This document shows positions 36,783 through 45,002 of a stretch of DNA of 64,000 nucleotides, in pieces. The notes beneath the pieces are model-generated. The model was not told where the DNA came from and did not search any database. It saw only the letters and a list, made by a program, of their open reading frames with translations. Numbering within the stretch: the stretch's first letter is position 1; each line of letters begins with the position of its first letter. Both the position numbers and the translations under genes were made by a program. Source of the DNA: Nocardia africana NBRC 100379 (lineage in GTDB: Bacteria > Actinomycetota > Actinomycetes > Mycobacteriales > Mycobacteriaceae); the NCBI RefSeq assembly GCF_001612635.1, contig NZ_BDAV01000010.1, forward strand, positions 124,001 through 188,000, read 5' to 3'.

Positions 36783-37625
36783 CTACGCGCGGGCGGCCAG
36801 GACCGCGTCGTAGAGTTCGCGGCGCGACACTCCGCCCGCGCGCGCGGCGACCTGTGCGCACGCATCCTTGAGACGGATCCCGTCGGCGACCAGCTCCTCC
36901 ACCTCGTCCACCAGATCGACCGGATCGGCCGAAATCGGTTGCGCGCCTTCGACCACCACCGTGATCTCCCCGCGCGCACCCTCGACGGCCCATGCCGCCA
37001 GCTCACCGAGTCCGCCGCGCACGACCTCCTCGTAGGTCTTGGTCAGCTCCCGGCACACAGCGGCCCGGCGTTCGGGGCCGAGGACCTCGGCGGCATCGGC
37101 CAGACAGTCGGCGAGCCGGTGTGGGGCCTCGAAGAACACCACCGCGCGCGGCTCGGTGACCAGGGTCGCCAGCCACTGCTTGCGCTGCCCGGACTTGCGC
37201 GGGGCGAAGCCGTCGAAGCAGAACCGTTCCATCGGCAGTCCGGACAGGGCCAGCGCGGTGGTGACGGCCGAGGGGCCGGGCAGACAGGTCACCGGCAGGT
37301 CCCGGTCGATACACGCCGCCACCATCCGGTAGCCGGGGTCGCTGACCGAGGGCATCCCCGCATCGGTGACCAGCAGGACGGTCCGACCGGATTCGATCTC
37401 GTCCAGCAGCAGCGGAATTCGCGCGGCCTCGACGTGATCGTAGAAGCTCACCACCCGCCCGGTGATCTCCACCTCGAGCGCCTTGGCCAGTGCACGGGTC
37501 CGGCGGGTGTCCTCGGCGGCCACGACGTCCGCGTTCGCCAGGGCGTCGCGCAACCGCTGCGACGCATCACCGATATCGCCCATCGGCGTCGCCGCCAGCA
37601 CCAACCGCCCGCCGTGCTCGCCCAT
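36783..37625 (-). CDS. rsmI: 16S rRNA (cytidine-1402 2'-O)-methyltransferase RsmI
   Basis: 280 residues from ATG 37625, preceded by GGAAAGGAC. SAM-dependent tetrapyrrole-methylase fold: LVLAATPMGDIGDASQRLRD at the N-terminus, VAAEDTRRTRALAK, the GMPSVSDPGYRMV loop, CLPGPSAVTTALALSGLP and ELTKTYEEVVRG. It 2'-O-methylates C1402 of 16S rRNA. Divergent from the pmt gene, as in M. tuberculosis (Rv1003 and Rv1002c). Confidence 0.95.
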   Translation of the reverse strand: MGEHGGRLVLAATPMGDIGDASQRLRDALANADVVAAEDTRRTRALAKALEVEITGRVVSFYDHVEAARIPLLLDEIESGRTVLLVTDAGMPSVSDPGYRMVAACIDRDLPVTCLPGPSAVTTALALSGLPMERFCFDGFAPRKSGQRKQWLATLVTEPRAVVFFEAPHRLADCLADAAEVLGPERRAAVCRELTKTYEEVVRGGLGELAAWAVEGARGEITVVVEGAQPISADPVDLVDEVEELVADGIRLKDACAQVAARAGGVSRRELYDAVLAARA

Positions 37626-37799
37626 CGCCGTCCTTTCCACCGCCGGCCGACCCATCCGGACCGGCCGCCGCCGCGCATCCGCGCCCGGTCCGGGCAAACG
37701 CTACCCCTGGGCCGGGACCGCGCCCGAGTCCGCAGGTGCGCCCTGCGGGTCGGCTCACCGCCGCGCAGCCCACCGCCGCACACCGCATACGATCGGAGC

Positions 37800-39386
37800 G
37801 TGACCCAGCTGACCGATACGCGACCGGCGATCGGCGCGGGCCCGGCCTTGTCCAGTCCGGCGCCGCTGCGCCCCGCACCCGATTTCGGACCGACCGACCG
37901 GGCCCGGGGCTGGCTGGTCACGATATTCCTGACGGCGGTCGCCGCGGTCACCCGGTTCACCATGCTGAACTACCCGACCGACGCCGGCACTCCGGTCTTC
38001 GACGAGAAGCACTACGCGCCACAGGCGTGGCAGATGCTCACCGGAGGCGGGGTCGAGGACAACCCGGCCTACGGGCTGGTGGTCCATCCGCCGGTCGGTA
38101 AGCAGATGATCGCCCTGGGCGAAGCGATATTCGGCTACACCAGCTGGGGCTGGCGCTTCGCCGCGGCGATCTTCGGATCGATACTGGTCCTGCTGGTCAT
38201 CCGGATCACCCGGCGGATGACCCGCTCCACGCTGATCGGCGCGATCGCGGGTGTGCTGCTGATCGCCGACGGCCTGACCTTCGTCTCCTCGCGCATCGGC
38301 ATGCTCGACATCTTCCAGGCGGTCTTCGTCGTCGGCGCCTTCGGCTGCCTGATCGTCGATCGCGACGAGATGCGAGCCCGCCTCGCCCGGGCCGACGCCG
38401 AGGGGCGAATAGCATTCAGCGCCTTCGGCCCGCGACTGGGGGTGCGATGGTGGCGGTTCGGGGCGGGTCTGCTGCTGGGCTTGTCGTGCGGGACCAAATG
38501 GTCGGGCATGTATTTCATCCTGTTCTTCGGGCTGATGACGGTGTGCTTCGATGTGGCCGCGCGCAAGGCCTACGGGGTGCCACGCCCCTGGGCCGGTACG
38601 GTGGTCCGCGATATCGGGCCCGCCGTCTACGCGCTGGTGGTGATTCCGCTGCTGGTGTATCTGGCTTCCTACTGGGGCTGGTTCGCCAGCGAGGACGGCT
38701 ACGACCGCTATTCGGTGGGCAATGCCGTGGGCACCGGCGGCACCTGGTCGTGGGTTCCGGACGCGTTGCGTTCGCTGTGGCACAACCAGGCCGAATCACT
38801 GAAATTCCATCAGAGCCTCACCAATTCGGCCGGCAACCATCACCCGTGGGAATCCAAGCCGTGGTCGTGGCCGATGGGCCTGCGCCCGATGCTGTACTAC
38901 TACGCCGACAACGGTGTGACCGGATGCGGTCAGCCGGTCTGTGTGAAGGCCGTGATGCTGATCGGCACGCCGGCGATGTGGTGGTTGTCGCTGCCGATGC
39001 TCGCCTGGGCGCTGTGGCGCACCGCGACCCGCCGCGACTGGCGGTACGCGGCGATGCTGGTCGGCTACGGCGCCGGGCTGCTGCCGTGGTTCGCGGACCT
39101 GGACCGGCAGATGTACTACTTCTACGCGGTCCCGATGGCGCCGTTCCTGGTGATGGGTCTGGCCCTGACGCTCGGCGACATCTTGGGCCCGGCGCCGCTC
39201 GTGCGGGCCCGGTCGGGGCGATGGTTCGCCCTGGCCGGCGAACGCCGGAGTCTCGGGCTACTCCTGGTGTGCCTGTATCTGGGTCTGGTGATCGCCAACT
39301 TCATCTGGCTGTGGCCCATTCTCACCGCCCTGCCGATCACGCCGTCCAACTGGCACGACCACCTCTGGCTGCCCAGCTGGCGCTGA
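37800..39386 (+). CDS. pmt: Protein O-mannosyltransferase (PMT family)
   Basis: 528 residues, GTG start. GT39 membrane enzyme that moves mannose from a polyprenyl-phosphate carrier to secreted proteins during Sec export. About ten membrane segments. The first outer loop has the catalytic Asp-Glu of TPVFDEKHYAPQAWQML; HPPVGKQMIALGE, SRIGMLDIFQAVFVV, and CGTKWSGMYF follow. Domain end: PSNWHDHLWLPSWR. Syntenic with Rv1002c. Likely acts on lipoproteins and other exported proteins, perhaps including the secreted ones encoded here. Confidence 0.94.
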   Translation: MTQLTDTRPAIGAGPALSSPAPLRPAPDFGPTDRARGWLVTIFLTAVAAVTRFTMLNYPTDAGTPVFDEKHYAPQAWQMLTGGGVEDNPAYGLVVHPPVGKQMIALGEAIFGYTSWGWRFAAAIFGSILVLLVIRITRRMTRSTLIGAIAGVLLIADGLTFVSSRIGMLDIFQAVFVVGAFGCLIVDRDEMRARLARADAEGRIAFSAFGPRLGVRWWRFGAGLLLGLSCGTKWSGMYFILFFGLMTVCFDVAARKAYGVPRPWAGTVVRDIGPAVYALVVIPLLVYLASYWGWFASEDGYDRYSVGNAVGTGGTWSWVPDALRSLWHNQAESLKFHQSLTNSAGNHHPWESKPWSWPMGLRPMLYYYADNGVTGCGQPVCVKAVMLIGTPAMWWLSLPMLAWALWRTATRRDWRYAAMLVGYGAGLLPWFADLDRQMYYFYAVPMAPFLVMGLALTLGDILGPAPLVRARSGRWFALAGERRSLGLLLVCLYLGLVIANFIWLWPILTALPITPSNWHDHLWLPSWR

Positions 39387-39398
39387 GGTTCGATCCGG

Positions 39399-39764
39399 CT
39401 ACGGGGTCTCGCCCAGCGCGGCCCGCACGTAGCGCAGCGCCGCCTCGTCGTCGAGACCCAATCGGCGTACCACGGCGACGTATTCGGTGGCCGCACGCCC
39501 GGCCGCGTCGCGCGTCGGATCACCCGAGGAGGCGATGAACGACCCGAGCCGGCCCCGGGTCTCGAGCACACCGTCCTGTTCGAGTTCGCGGTACGCGCGC
39601 GCGACGGTGTTCGGCGCCAAGCCGAGCTGCCCGGCGAGCGCGCGCACGGTCGGAATCTTGGTGCCGGCGGTCAGTTCGCCGGATTGCACCCGGGCGACGA
39701 TGCCCAGCCGCAGTTGTTCGTACGGCGGCACCGTCGATTGATGGTCGACCGGGATATCCAGCAT
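39399..39764 (-). CDS. GntR-family regulator (YtrA type)
   Basis: 121 residues: winged helix with PPYEQLRLGIVARVQSGELT, KIPTVRALAGQLGLAPNTVA and RAYRELEQDGVLETRGRLGS, plus a short C-terminal helical part, which is the YtrA subfamily size. Its ATG lies 6 bp after the arcA stop, with the ribosome-binding site GAGGTG overlapping the end of arcA, so it is co-transcribed with arcA and might control it. Other YtrA members regulate ABC exporters, but none is adjacent. Confidence 0.85.
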   Translation of the reverse strand: MLDIPVDHQSTVPPYEQLRLGIVARVQSGELTAGTKIPTVRALAGQLGLAPNTVARAYRELEQDGVLETRGRLGSFIASSGDPTRDAAGRAATEYVAVVRRLGLDDEAALRYVRAALGETP

Positions 39765-39770
39765 CGGCTT

Positions 39771-40997
39771 TCACACCTCGTCACGCGACAGCGGGCACGA
39801 CAGGCAGCGGGGCCCGCCCCGGCCGGAACCCAGTTCGGATCCCGGAATGGTCAGCACCTCGATGCCCGCGTCGGCCAGCCGTGTGTTCGTATTCTCGTTG
39901 CGTTCATAGGCCACCACGACCCCGGGCGCCAGCGCGAGGGTGTTGTTGCCGTCGTCCCACTGTTCCCGTTCGGCGGTCACTCCGTCCAGCCCGGTGTCGA
40001 TGACCCGGAGTTTGTCGATGCCCATCGCCTCGGCCGCGGCGGGCAGGAACGGATCCGGCCCGCTCATCCGCACCGAATCGCCGTCGACCCGAATGGTGAA
40101 CGCGCGCAACGAATTCTGCACACCGGGGTACATCACCACCGCATCGCGGTCGACCATGGTGCACACCGTGTCCAGGTGCATGGTGGCCCGGTTCTGCGCG
40201 ATCGGCACGACCAGCACCGTATGGGCCAGCGCATCGTCGAAGAGGCTGCGCGCCAAGGCTTCCGCACCCGCCGGCGAGGTGCGCTCCCCCACTCCGATCG
40301 CGACCACACCGGGCGAAAGCAGCAGGACGTCACCGCCTTCCATCGGCGCGGTATGCGATTCGTAGGCCCGGCGCACGCCGAGGAAGCGCGGATGGAACGC
40401 GTACACCAGATCGGTGAGCGAGGTCTCGCGGGCGCGGGCCGGCAGCGCCAGGGAGGTGATGGCCACCTTGGGCCCCACCCAGAACGACGAATCGCGGGTG
40501 AACAGCAGATTCGGCAGCGGATCGATGACGAAATCGGTGCCGTGGTGCATGCGCCGCACCAGGGAGGCGGCATCGGGTTCGAACGGCAATTCGTCGAAGG
40601 TCATGCCGGCCATGAGGATTCGCGCCAGATCCGGCGCGGGCACCGCGCGCAGATACGTCTTGAGATCCTCGGCCAGGGCGTAACCGATGCGGCGGGCGTC
40701 GACGGCCGCGGTGATGCCCATACTGCGACCGGCGCCGCTGACCGCGAGCGTCTCGGTGAGCAGATCGGCGAGCAGCAGCACCTCGACGCCGCGCCCGCGC
40801 AGCACGTCGGCGAAGATCTCGTGCTCCTGCTGGGCTCGCTCCACCCAGGGGATGGCGTCGAACAACAGTTGATCGTTGTTGCGCGGCGTGAGTCGGCGCA
40901 GCTCATCGCCCGGGCGATGCAGCAGTACCGCGCGCAGCGTCCCGACCTCGGTCGTCACGGAAAACGGTCGCGCCGGGGGCACAGCCTCTGGTCCCAT
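39771..40997 (-). CDS. arcA: Arginine deiminase
   Basis: 408 residues from ATG 40997. Converts arginine to citrulline and ammonia. Motifs: LLHRPGDELRRLTPRNNDQL, the catalytic FEPD-x-A block (ELPFEPDAAS), LPNLLFTRDSSFW, MEGGDVLLLSPGVVAIG, HLDTVCTMVD and the C-terminal catalytic Cys in GGPRCLSCPL. Syntenic with Rv1001. No arcB/arcC or antiporter is adjacent, so this is a solitary deiminase for nitrogen supply, pH control or arginine turnover rather than an ADI energy pathway. A GntR gene follows at once. Confidence 0.95.
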   Translation of the reverse strand: MGPEAVPPARPFSVTTEVGTLRAVLLHRPGDELRRLTPRNNDQLLFDAIPWVERAQQEHEIFADVLRGRGVEVLLLADLLTETLAVSGAGRSMGITAAVDARRIGYALAEDLKTYLRAVPAPDLARILMAGMTFDELPFEPDAASLVRRMHHGTDFVIDPLPNLLFTRDSSFWVGPKVAITSLALPARARETSLTDLVYAFHPRFLGVRRAYESHTAPMEGGDVLLLSPGVVAIGVGERTSPAGAEALARSLFDDALAHTVLVVPIAQNRATMHLDTVCTMVDRDAVVMYPGVQNSLRAFTIRVDGDSVRMSGPDPFLPAAAEAMGIDKLRVIDTGLDGVTAEREQWDDGNNTLALAPGVVVAYERNENTNTRLADAGIEVLTIPGSELGSGRGGPRCLSCPLSRDEV

Positions 40998-41125
40998 ATC
41001 CCGACCGTAATGGGCCGCCGCCGGGTTGGCACGGAATTGTTCGCCGACCGGGCCGGATCCGGTGCCCGGCGAGATCGGCCCGCTGTGCGGCGGCGAAGTT
41101 CCCGGTTCTCTCCCGGTCACCAAAA

Positions 41126-41145
41126 ACCTAAAGTATCGTTGAGGT
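41126..41145 (+). promoter_or_regulatory. SoxR-type dyad over soxR (copy 1) start
   Basis: ACCTAAAGTATCGTTGAGGT (41126-41145) ends directly before the ATG at 41146 and has arms ACCTnAA / TTnAGGT. It contains TAAAGT (41129-41134), a good -10 element, so the message is probably leaderless. A regulator bound here would block its own gene. It could equally act on arcA, which starts 128 bp away on the other strand. Confidence 0.55.
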
Positions 41146-41724
41146 ATGCAGCATACGACGTGGCAAGCCAAGGAGCTCACCCCCGGCCAACTGTCGGAAC
41201 GCAGCGGCGTCGCGGTCTCGGCACTGCATTTCTACGAACGCGAGGGCCTGATCGCCAGCCGCCGCACGAGCGGAAACCAGCGCAGGTATTCCCGCGAAAC
41301 TCTGCGCCGGGTGGCATTCATCCGGATCTCGCAGCGCGTCGGAATTCCGCTCAGCGAAATTCGCAAGGCTCTCGACACCCTACCGGAGGGGCGCACCCCC
41401 AATCGCAAGGATTGGGAACGATTGTCGGTAACGTGGCGCGCCGACCTCGATCAGCGCATCGAACAGCTCACCCGGCTGCGCAACAGCCTCACCGACTGCA
41501 TCGGCTGCGGCTGCCTGTCCCTGGGCAGCTGCCGCATCGTCAACTATCACGATCGGCTCGGCAACGAGGGGCCGGGCGCACGCACGCTGGATGTGAGCAT
41601 CGACTGCACGCGGGACGACGGCTGCGAGGAGCCGGCGGGCCGGGAAGAAATCACCCCGGCGGGCCGGGAAGAAATCACAGCGGACGCCGACGTGGCGGGG
41701 TGCGCCGAGAAGATGTGCGGGTGA
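41146..41724 (+). CDS. soxR: SoxR redox regulator with extended Cys-rich tail (copy 1)
   Basis: 192 residues. MerR helix-turn-helix (LTPGQLSERSGVAVSALHFY, EREGLIASRRTSGNQRRYSR), coiled-coil dimer helix, then the [2Fe-2S] motif Cys118-x2-Cys121-x-Cys123-x5-Cys129 (CIGCGCLSLGSC), the SoxR signature. Typical SoxR ends near residue 150; here about 45 more residues include DCTRDDGC, a tandem PAGREEIT repeat (24-bp period, from 41632) and CAEKMC, so four extra cysteines. The GAGG before the ATG is too close to work as a ribosome-binding site, which supports leaderless translation. It senses redox-cycling compounds. Confidence 0.88.
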   Translation: MQHTTWQAKELTPGQLSERSGVAVSALHFYEREGLIASRRTSGNQRRYSRETLRRVAFIRISQRVGIPLSEIRKALDTLPEGRTPNRKDWERLSVTWRADLDQRIEQLTRLRNSLTDCIGCGCLSLGSCRIVNYHDRLGNEGPGARTLDVSIDCTRDDGCEEPAGREEITPAGREEITADADVAGCAEKMCG

Positions 41725-41731
41725 ATCCCGT

Positions 41732-42580
41732 TCAGCGCAGGAAGCGGTTGAACTGGTCGTTGGCGCGGCGCATCGTGAACTCGTAGGGCCAGGCGAACTT
41801 TCGCGCCCACCAATAGCCGAAGCGCACATCGAACGAGGTGTAGACCAGGAAGCGATTCTTCTCGATACCGCGGAAGATGGCACGCGCGGCCTGGTCGGGC
41901 GAGGCGGCGTGCGACTGGAAACGCTTCACATACCGCTGGATTCGCGGATCGTCGCGGTCCACACCGGCGATCTCGACGGTCTGCACCAGATGGGTGTTCA
42001 CCGCGCCCGGCACCACCAGATGCACCGTGATCCCGTGCCGGGCCAGATCGAAGCGCAGCACCTCCGATACGCCGCGCAACCCGTATTTGCTGGCGCTGTA
42101 GGCCGCGTGCCAGGGAAGTGCCAGCAGCCCCGCCGCCGAGGACACGTTGACCAGCGCCCCGCCGCGACCGGCCCGCACCATCTCCGGCACGAAGCTCTCG
42201 ATGACATGGATCGGGCCCATCAGGTTCACGTCGACCATCGAGCGCCAGTGCCGGTGCTCGAGATTCTCGACGGTGCCCCAGGCCGAGATGCCGGCCACGT
42301 TCATCACCACGTCCAGGCTGCCGTGCCGATCGTGCACGTCCCGGGCGAACGCGGCGACCGCCTCGTAATCGCTGATGTCGAGAGCCCGCGACTCCAGGAC
42401 CTTGCCGCCGGTGCGCCCGATCTCCTCGACGGTGTCCGCCAGTCCGGCGGCATCGATATCGGTCAGGACGAGTTCGGCTCCCTGTGCGGCGGCGGCGATC
42501 GCCGTCGCCCTGCCGATTCCGCTGGCCGCGCCGGTGACCAGAGTCTTCTTGCCGCTCACGGACTTCAAGCGATCACGCAC
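41732..42580 (-). CDS. SDR family oxidoreductase
   Basis: 282 residues from GTG 42580; ATG 42628 would add 16 residues but lacks a clear site, while GAGGAAC precedes the GTG. Classical SDR: KKTLVTGAASGIGRATAIAA, MNVAGISAWG, VNVSSAAGLLALPWHAAYSA and SKYGLRGVSEVLRF. The C-terminus YWWARKFAWPYEFTMRRAND is long and basic, as in mycolata SDR enzymes that act on lipids or sterols. It converges on soxR with a 7-bp gap. Substrate unknown. Confidence 0.85.
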   Translation of the reverse strand: MRDRLKSVSGKKTLVTGAASGIGRATAIAAAAQGAELVLTDIDAAGLADTVEEIGRTGGKVLESRALDISDYEAVAAFARDVHDRHGSLDVVMNVAGISAWGTVENLEHRHWRSMVDVNLMGPIHVIESFVPEMVRAGRGGALVNVSSAAGLLALPWHAAYSASKYGLRGVSEVLRFDLARHGITVHLVVPGAVNTHLVQTVEIAGVDRDDPRIQRYVKRFQSHAASPDQAARAIFRGIEKNRFLVYTSFDVRFGYWWARKFAWPYEFTMRRANDQFNRFLR

Positions 42581-42712
42581 GCCGTTCCTCGAATGCTCTG
42601 CGGTGTGATGTCGGTGCTGGGCCGGCATCCGGACTGACTATCTCCGTCGCCCTGGAGCATACGTGTTCTCCGACACACCGCATCCGTACCGGGCCGCACG
42701 GGCACGTCACGA

Positions 42713-43840
42713 CTACGACAATTCACGCAATACCGACAGCATCCCGGCGACCGCGACCGGCCACGGGAATTGTTCGGCCCGCGAACGCGCCGCGCGCCGC
42801 CGCTGCGCAGCCGGACGGGCCAGCACATCGGTGACCGCCTCGGCGAAGGCCGACGGGTGGTCGGCGGCCACGGCCCCGCATTCGGCGGTCACGATATCGG
42901 CCAGCGCCGAGGAACGGCTGGCCACCACCGGGGTGCCGGCGGCCAGTGCCTCGAGCGCCGCCAGCCCGAAGGTTTCGTGCGGCCCGGGTGCGAGCGAGAT
43001 ATCCGCACTGGCCAGCAGGGTCGCCAAATGTGTTCGGTCGTCGATGAATCCGGCGAAATGCACGCCCGGACGCCCGTCGGGCAGCGCCGCCACGCCGCGC
43101 GCCTGCCGGACCAGCGCGTCGCGGCGCGGCCCGTCCCCGGCGACCACCAGACGCACGTTGACCCCGCCCCGGCGCAGCTGATCCACGGCCTCGATACTGC
43201 GATCGACCCGCTTCTCCACCGACAGCCGCCCGCAGTGCACCACCAGATGCGATCCGCCGAGCCGCGCGCGCAAGGCCCGATCGTGACGATGCGGCGCGAA
43301 CAGCTCCAGATCCACACCCAACGGGACGAGCGCGACATTCGGGGCATCGATCCGGTCGAATTCGGCGCGGGCGAAGGCGGTCGTGCAGACCACCATGTCG
43401 TAGTCGGCCGCGGTGCGACGATTGGCGACGTCGGCGGCCCGCCGTGCGACCGAGGTGGGCAGCACCTGACCGAGCAACCGGTCGAGGCGCTCGTGCGAGA
43501 TCATCACCGACGCGATATCCCGGCGGCGGGCCCAACGCCCGAAGCCGCGCAGCGTCAGCCGGTCCGACACCTCGAGCGCATCCGGCGCCAGCCCGGCCAG
43601 CAGATCCGCGACTCGACGGGGATCGGCGGCGCGATATCCGCCCGTCCACGGAATTCCCAACGCCGGCACGGTCATCCGCACGACACCGTTGGGCAGGACC
43701 TCCTCGCTCCGGCGCGCGCCCGGCACGATCAGCACCACCTCGTGCCCGGCCGCCACGTATCCGGCACCGAGATGATGCAGTGCGGTGCGAAGCCCGCCCG
43801 AACGCGGCCCGTAGAAGTTCGCCAGCTGAGCGATGCGCAC
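42713..43840 (-). CDS. Glycosyltransferase, GT4 family
   Basis: 375 residues, GT-B fold. N-terminal acceptor domain MRIAQLANFYGPRSGGLRTA, C-terminal donor domain with HLVVHCGRLSVEKRVDRSIE, VVAGDGPRRDAL, and the EX7E signature in PGPHETFGLAALEALAAG. These are typical retaining GT4 enzymes, which in this group include mannosyltransferases of PIM/LAM and lipomannan lipids. Donor and acceptor cannot be determined. The start is ATG 43840; the next gene, transcribed away, is 133 bp past its end. Confidence 0.88.
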   Translation of the reverse strand: MRIAQLANFYGPRSGGLRTALHHLGAGYVAAGHEVVLIVPGARRSEEVLPNGVVRMTVPALGIPWTGGYRAADPRRVADLLAGLAPDALEVSDRLTLRGFGRWARRRDIASVMISHERLDRLLGQVLPTSVARRAADVANRRTAADYDMVVCTTAFARAEFDRIDAPNVALVPLGVDLELFAPHRHDRALRARLGGSHLVVHCGRLSVEKRVDRSIEAVDQLRRGGVNVRLVVAGDGPRRDALVRQARGVAALPDGRPGVHFAGFIDDRTHLATLLASADISLAPGPHETFGLAALEALAAGTPVVASRSSALADIVTAECGAVAADHPSAFAEAVTDVLARPAAQRRRAARSRAEQFPWPVAVAGMLSVLRELS

Positions 43841-43931
43841 GCGCCGATCGTCCCCGCTCCGCGAACCGGCGGGACGAACACGGGATGAACCTTCGCGAAA
43901 GCCTGAACCAATGCCGCGTCCGCCGGTCCGC

Positions 43932-44993
43932 TCAGCCGGCGGGTACGACCCGGATCATGCCGTGCGCGCGCTCCGAACCGAGCCTCGACAATTCCGCCCG
44001 CACCACGATCCAGTCCGAGTGCTCGAATCGGATGCGGAAGACGAGTTTCCTTGCCGGCGCGTCGATGTCGCCGGCGAATACGGCCGCGAACGCCGCCCGG
44101 TAGTCCCGCTGATCATCCGGGTGCACGAGCGGCCGTTCGGTGCCCCAGCGTTCCAGCGGCGGTGGCGGCGGACTGGCCCACTCGTACACCAGCCCCAACC
44201 TCAATTCGACGAATCCGACGCCGGCATCGGCCGCCCGCGACACCGCCCGGGTGATCGCCAGATCGGTATCCGGGCGCGGTGGGCTGACATCGGTGATCTC
44301 GTGCAGGAGCGCGCGGGTGACGTGCGCGGTGCGGGTGGAGGAGGCCACATGGGGGTCCTCACGATGCACCCGGATCACCAGCTGGAAGTTGCGCACGATC
44401 TCGTCGTCACCACGAATCGCCAGCTCACCCTGCCAGCGCCCGACCGGGTCGGTGCCCGCCACCACCGCGGTGTAGGCCATCCGCTCGTCGAAGCGCACCA
44501 TCCGCCCGAACACCTCCGGCGGCGTGCGCACCACCCGCACATGTTCGCGGGCACGGGCGAAGGCGAGTTCCTCCAGTCCCGGGCCGTGATGGGCGAGTTC
44601 GGTATCGGAATCCCAGTCCCAGGCCGCGACCGCGCGCCGCGGGGGCGGTTGCTGCCCCTCGGCACCGACCCACAACTGCACCCCGTGCACCGCCCCGAAC
44701 GAGCAGAAGACCGGCACCGCGATCGCGGTCCAGCCGCCCTCGGACACCACGATCCGGCCGTCGGCCGCCGGCTCCGCACCAGGGCCGGACGCTGCGGCGG
44801 GGACGGCCACTGCGGCGGTATCGACGGCCGCGGCCGCCAGCGCGGAGGCACCTGCCCCGAGCGAGCGCCCGGCGCGCGAGAGATTCGTCCATTCCCGGGC
44901 TCGCGGCCCGTCGGCGACGATGGTCGGGCCATTTTCGGGCGCGAGCGTTTCCACCAGCAGCCATGGCGAACCCACGGATTCGGCGCCTGCCAT
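43932..44993 (-). CDS. Protein of unknown function linked to GGDEF-EAL gene
   Basis: 353 residues, no signal peptide or membrane segment. It begins with an Ala-rich part and includes a GAF/PAS-like beta-alpha segment (WTAIAVPVFCSFGAVHGVQL), a second block with FDERMAYTAVVAGTDPVGRW and a PAS-like end (RPLVHPDDQRDYRAAFAAVF). The fold suggests a sensor, and I have no named family for certain. Its ATG lies 9 bp after the stop of the GAF-GGDEF-EAL gene, so it is in the same message and likely works with it, perhaps as a c-di-GMP receptor or input module. Confidence 0.6.
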   Translation of the reverse strand: MAGAESVGSPWLLVETLAPENGPTIVADGPRAREWTNLSRAGRSLGAGASALAAAAVDTAAVAVPAAASGPGAEPAADGRIVVSEGGWTAIAVPVFCSFGAVHGVQLWVGAEGQQPPPRRAVAAWDWDSDTELAHHGPGLEELAFARAREHVRVVRTPPEVFGRMVRFDERMAYTAVVAGTDPVGRWQGELAIRGDDEIVRNFQLVIRVHREDPHVASSTRTAHVTRALLHEITDVSPPRPDTDLAITRAVSRAADAGVGFVELRLGLVYEWASPPPPPLERWGTERPLVHPDDQRDYRAAFAAVFAGDIDAPARKLVFRIRFEHSDWIVVRAELSRLGSERAHGMIRVVPAG

Positions 44994-45002
44994 ACCGGGG
45001 AA

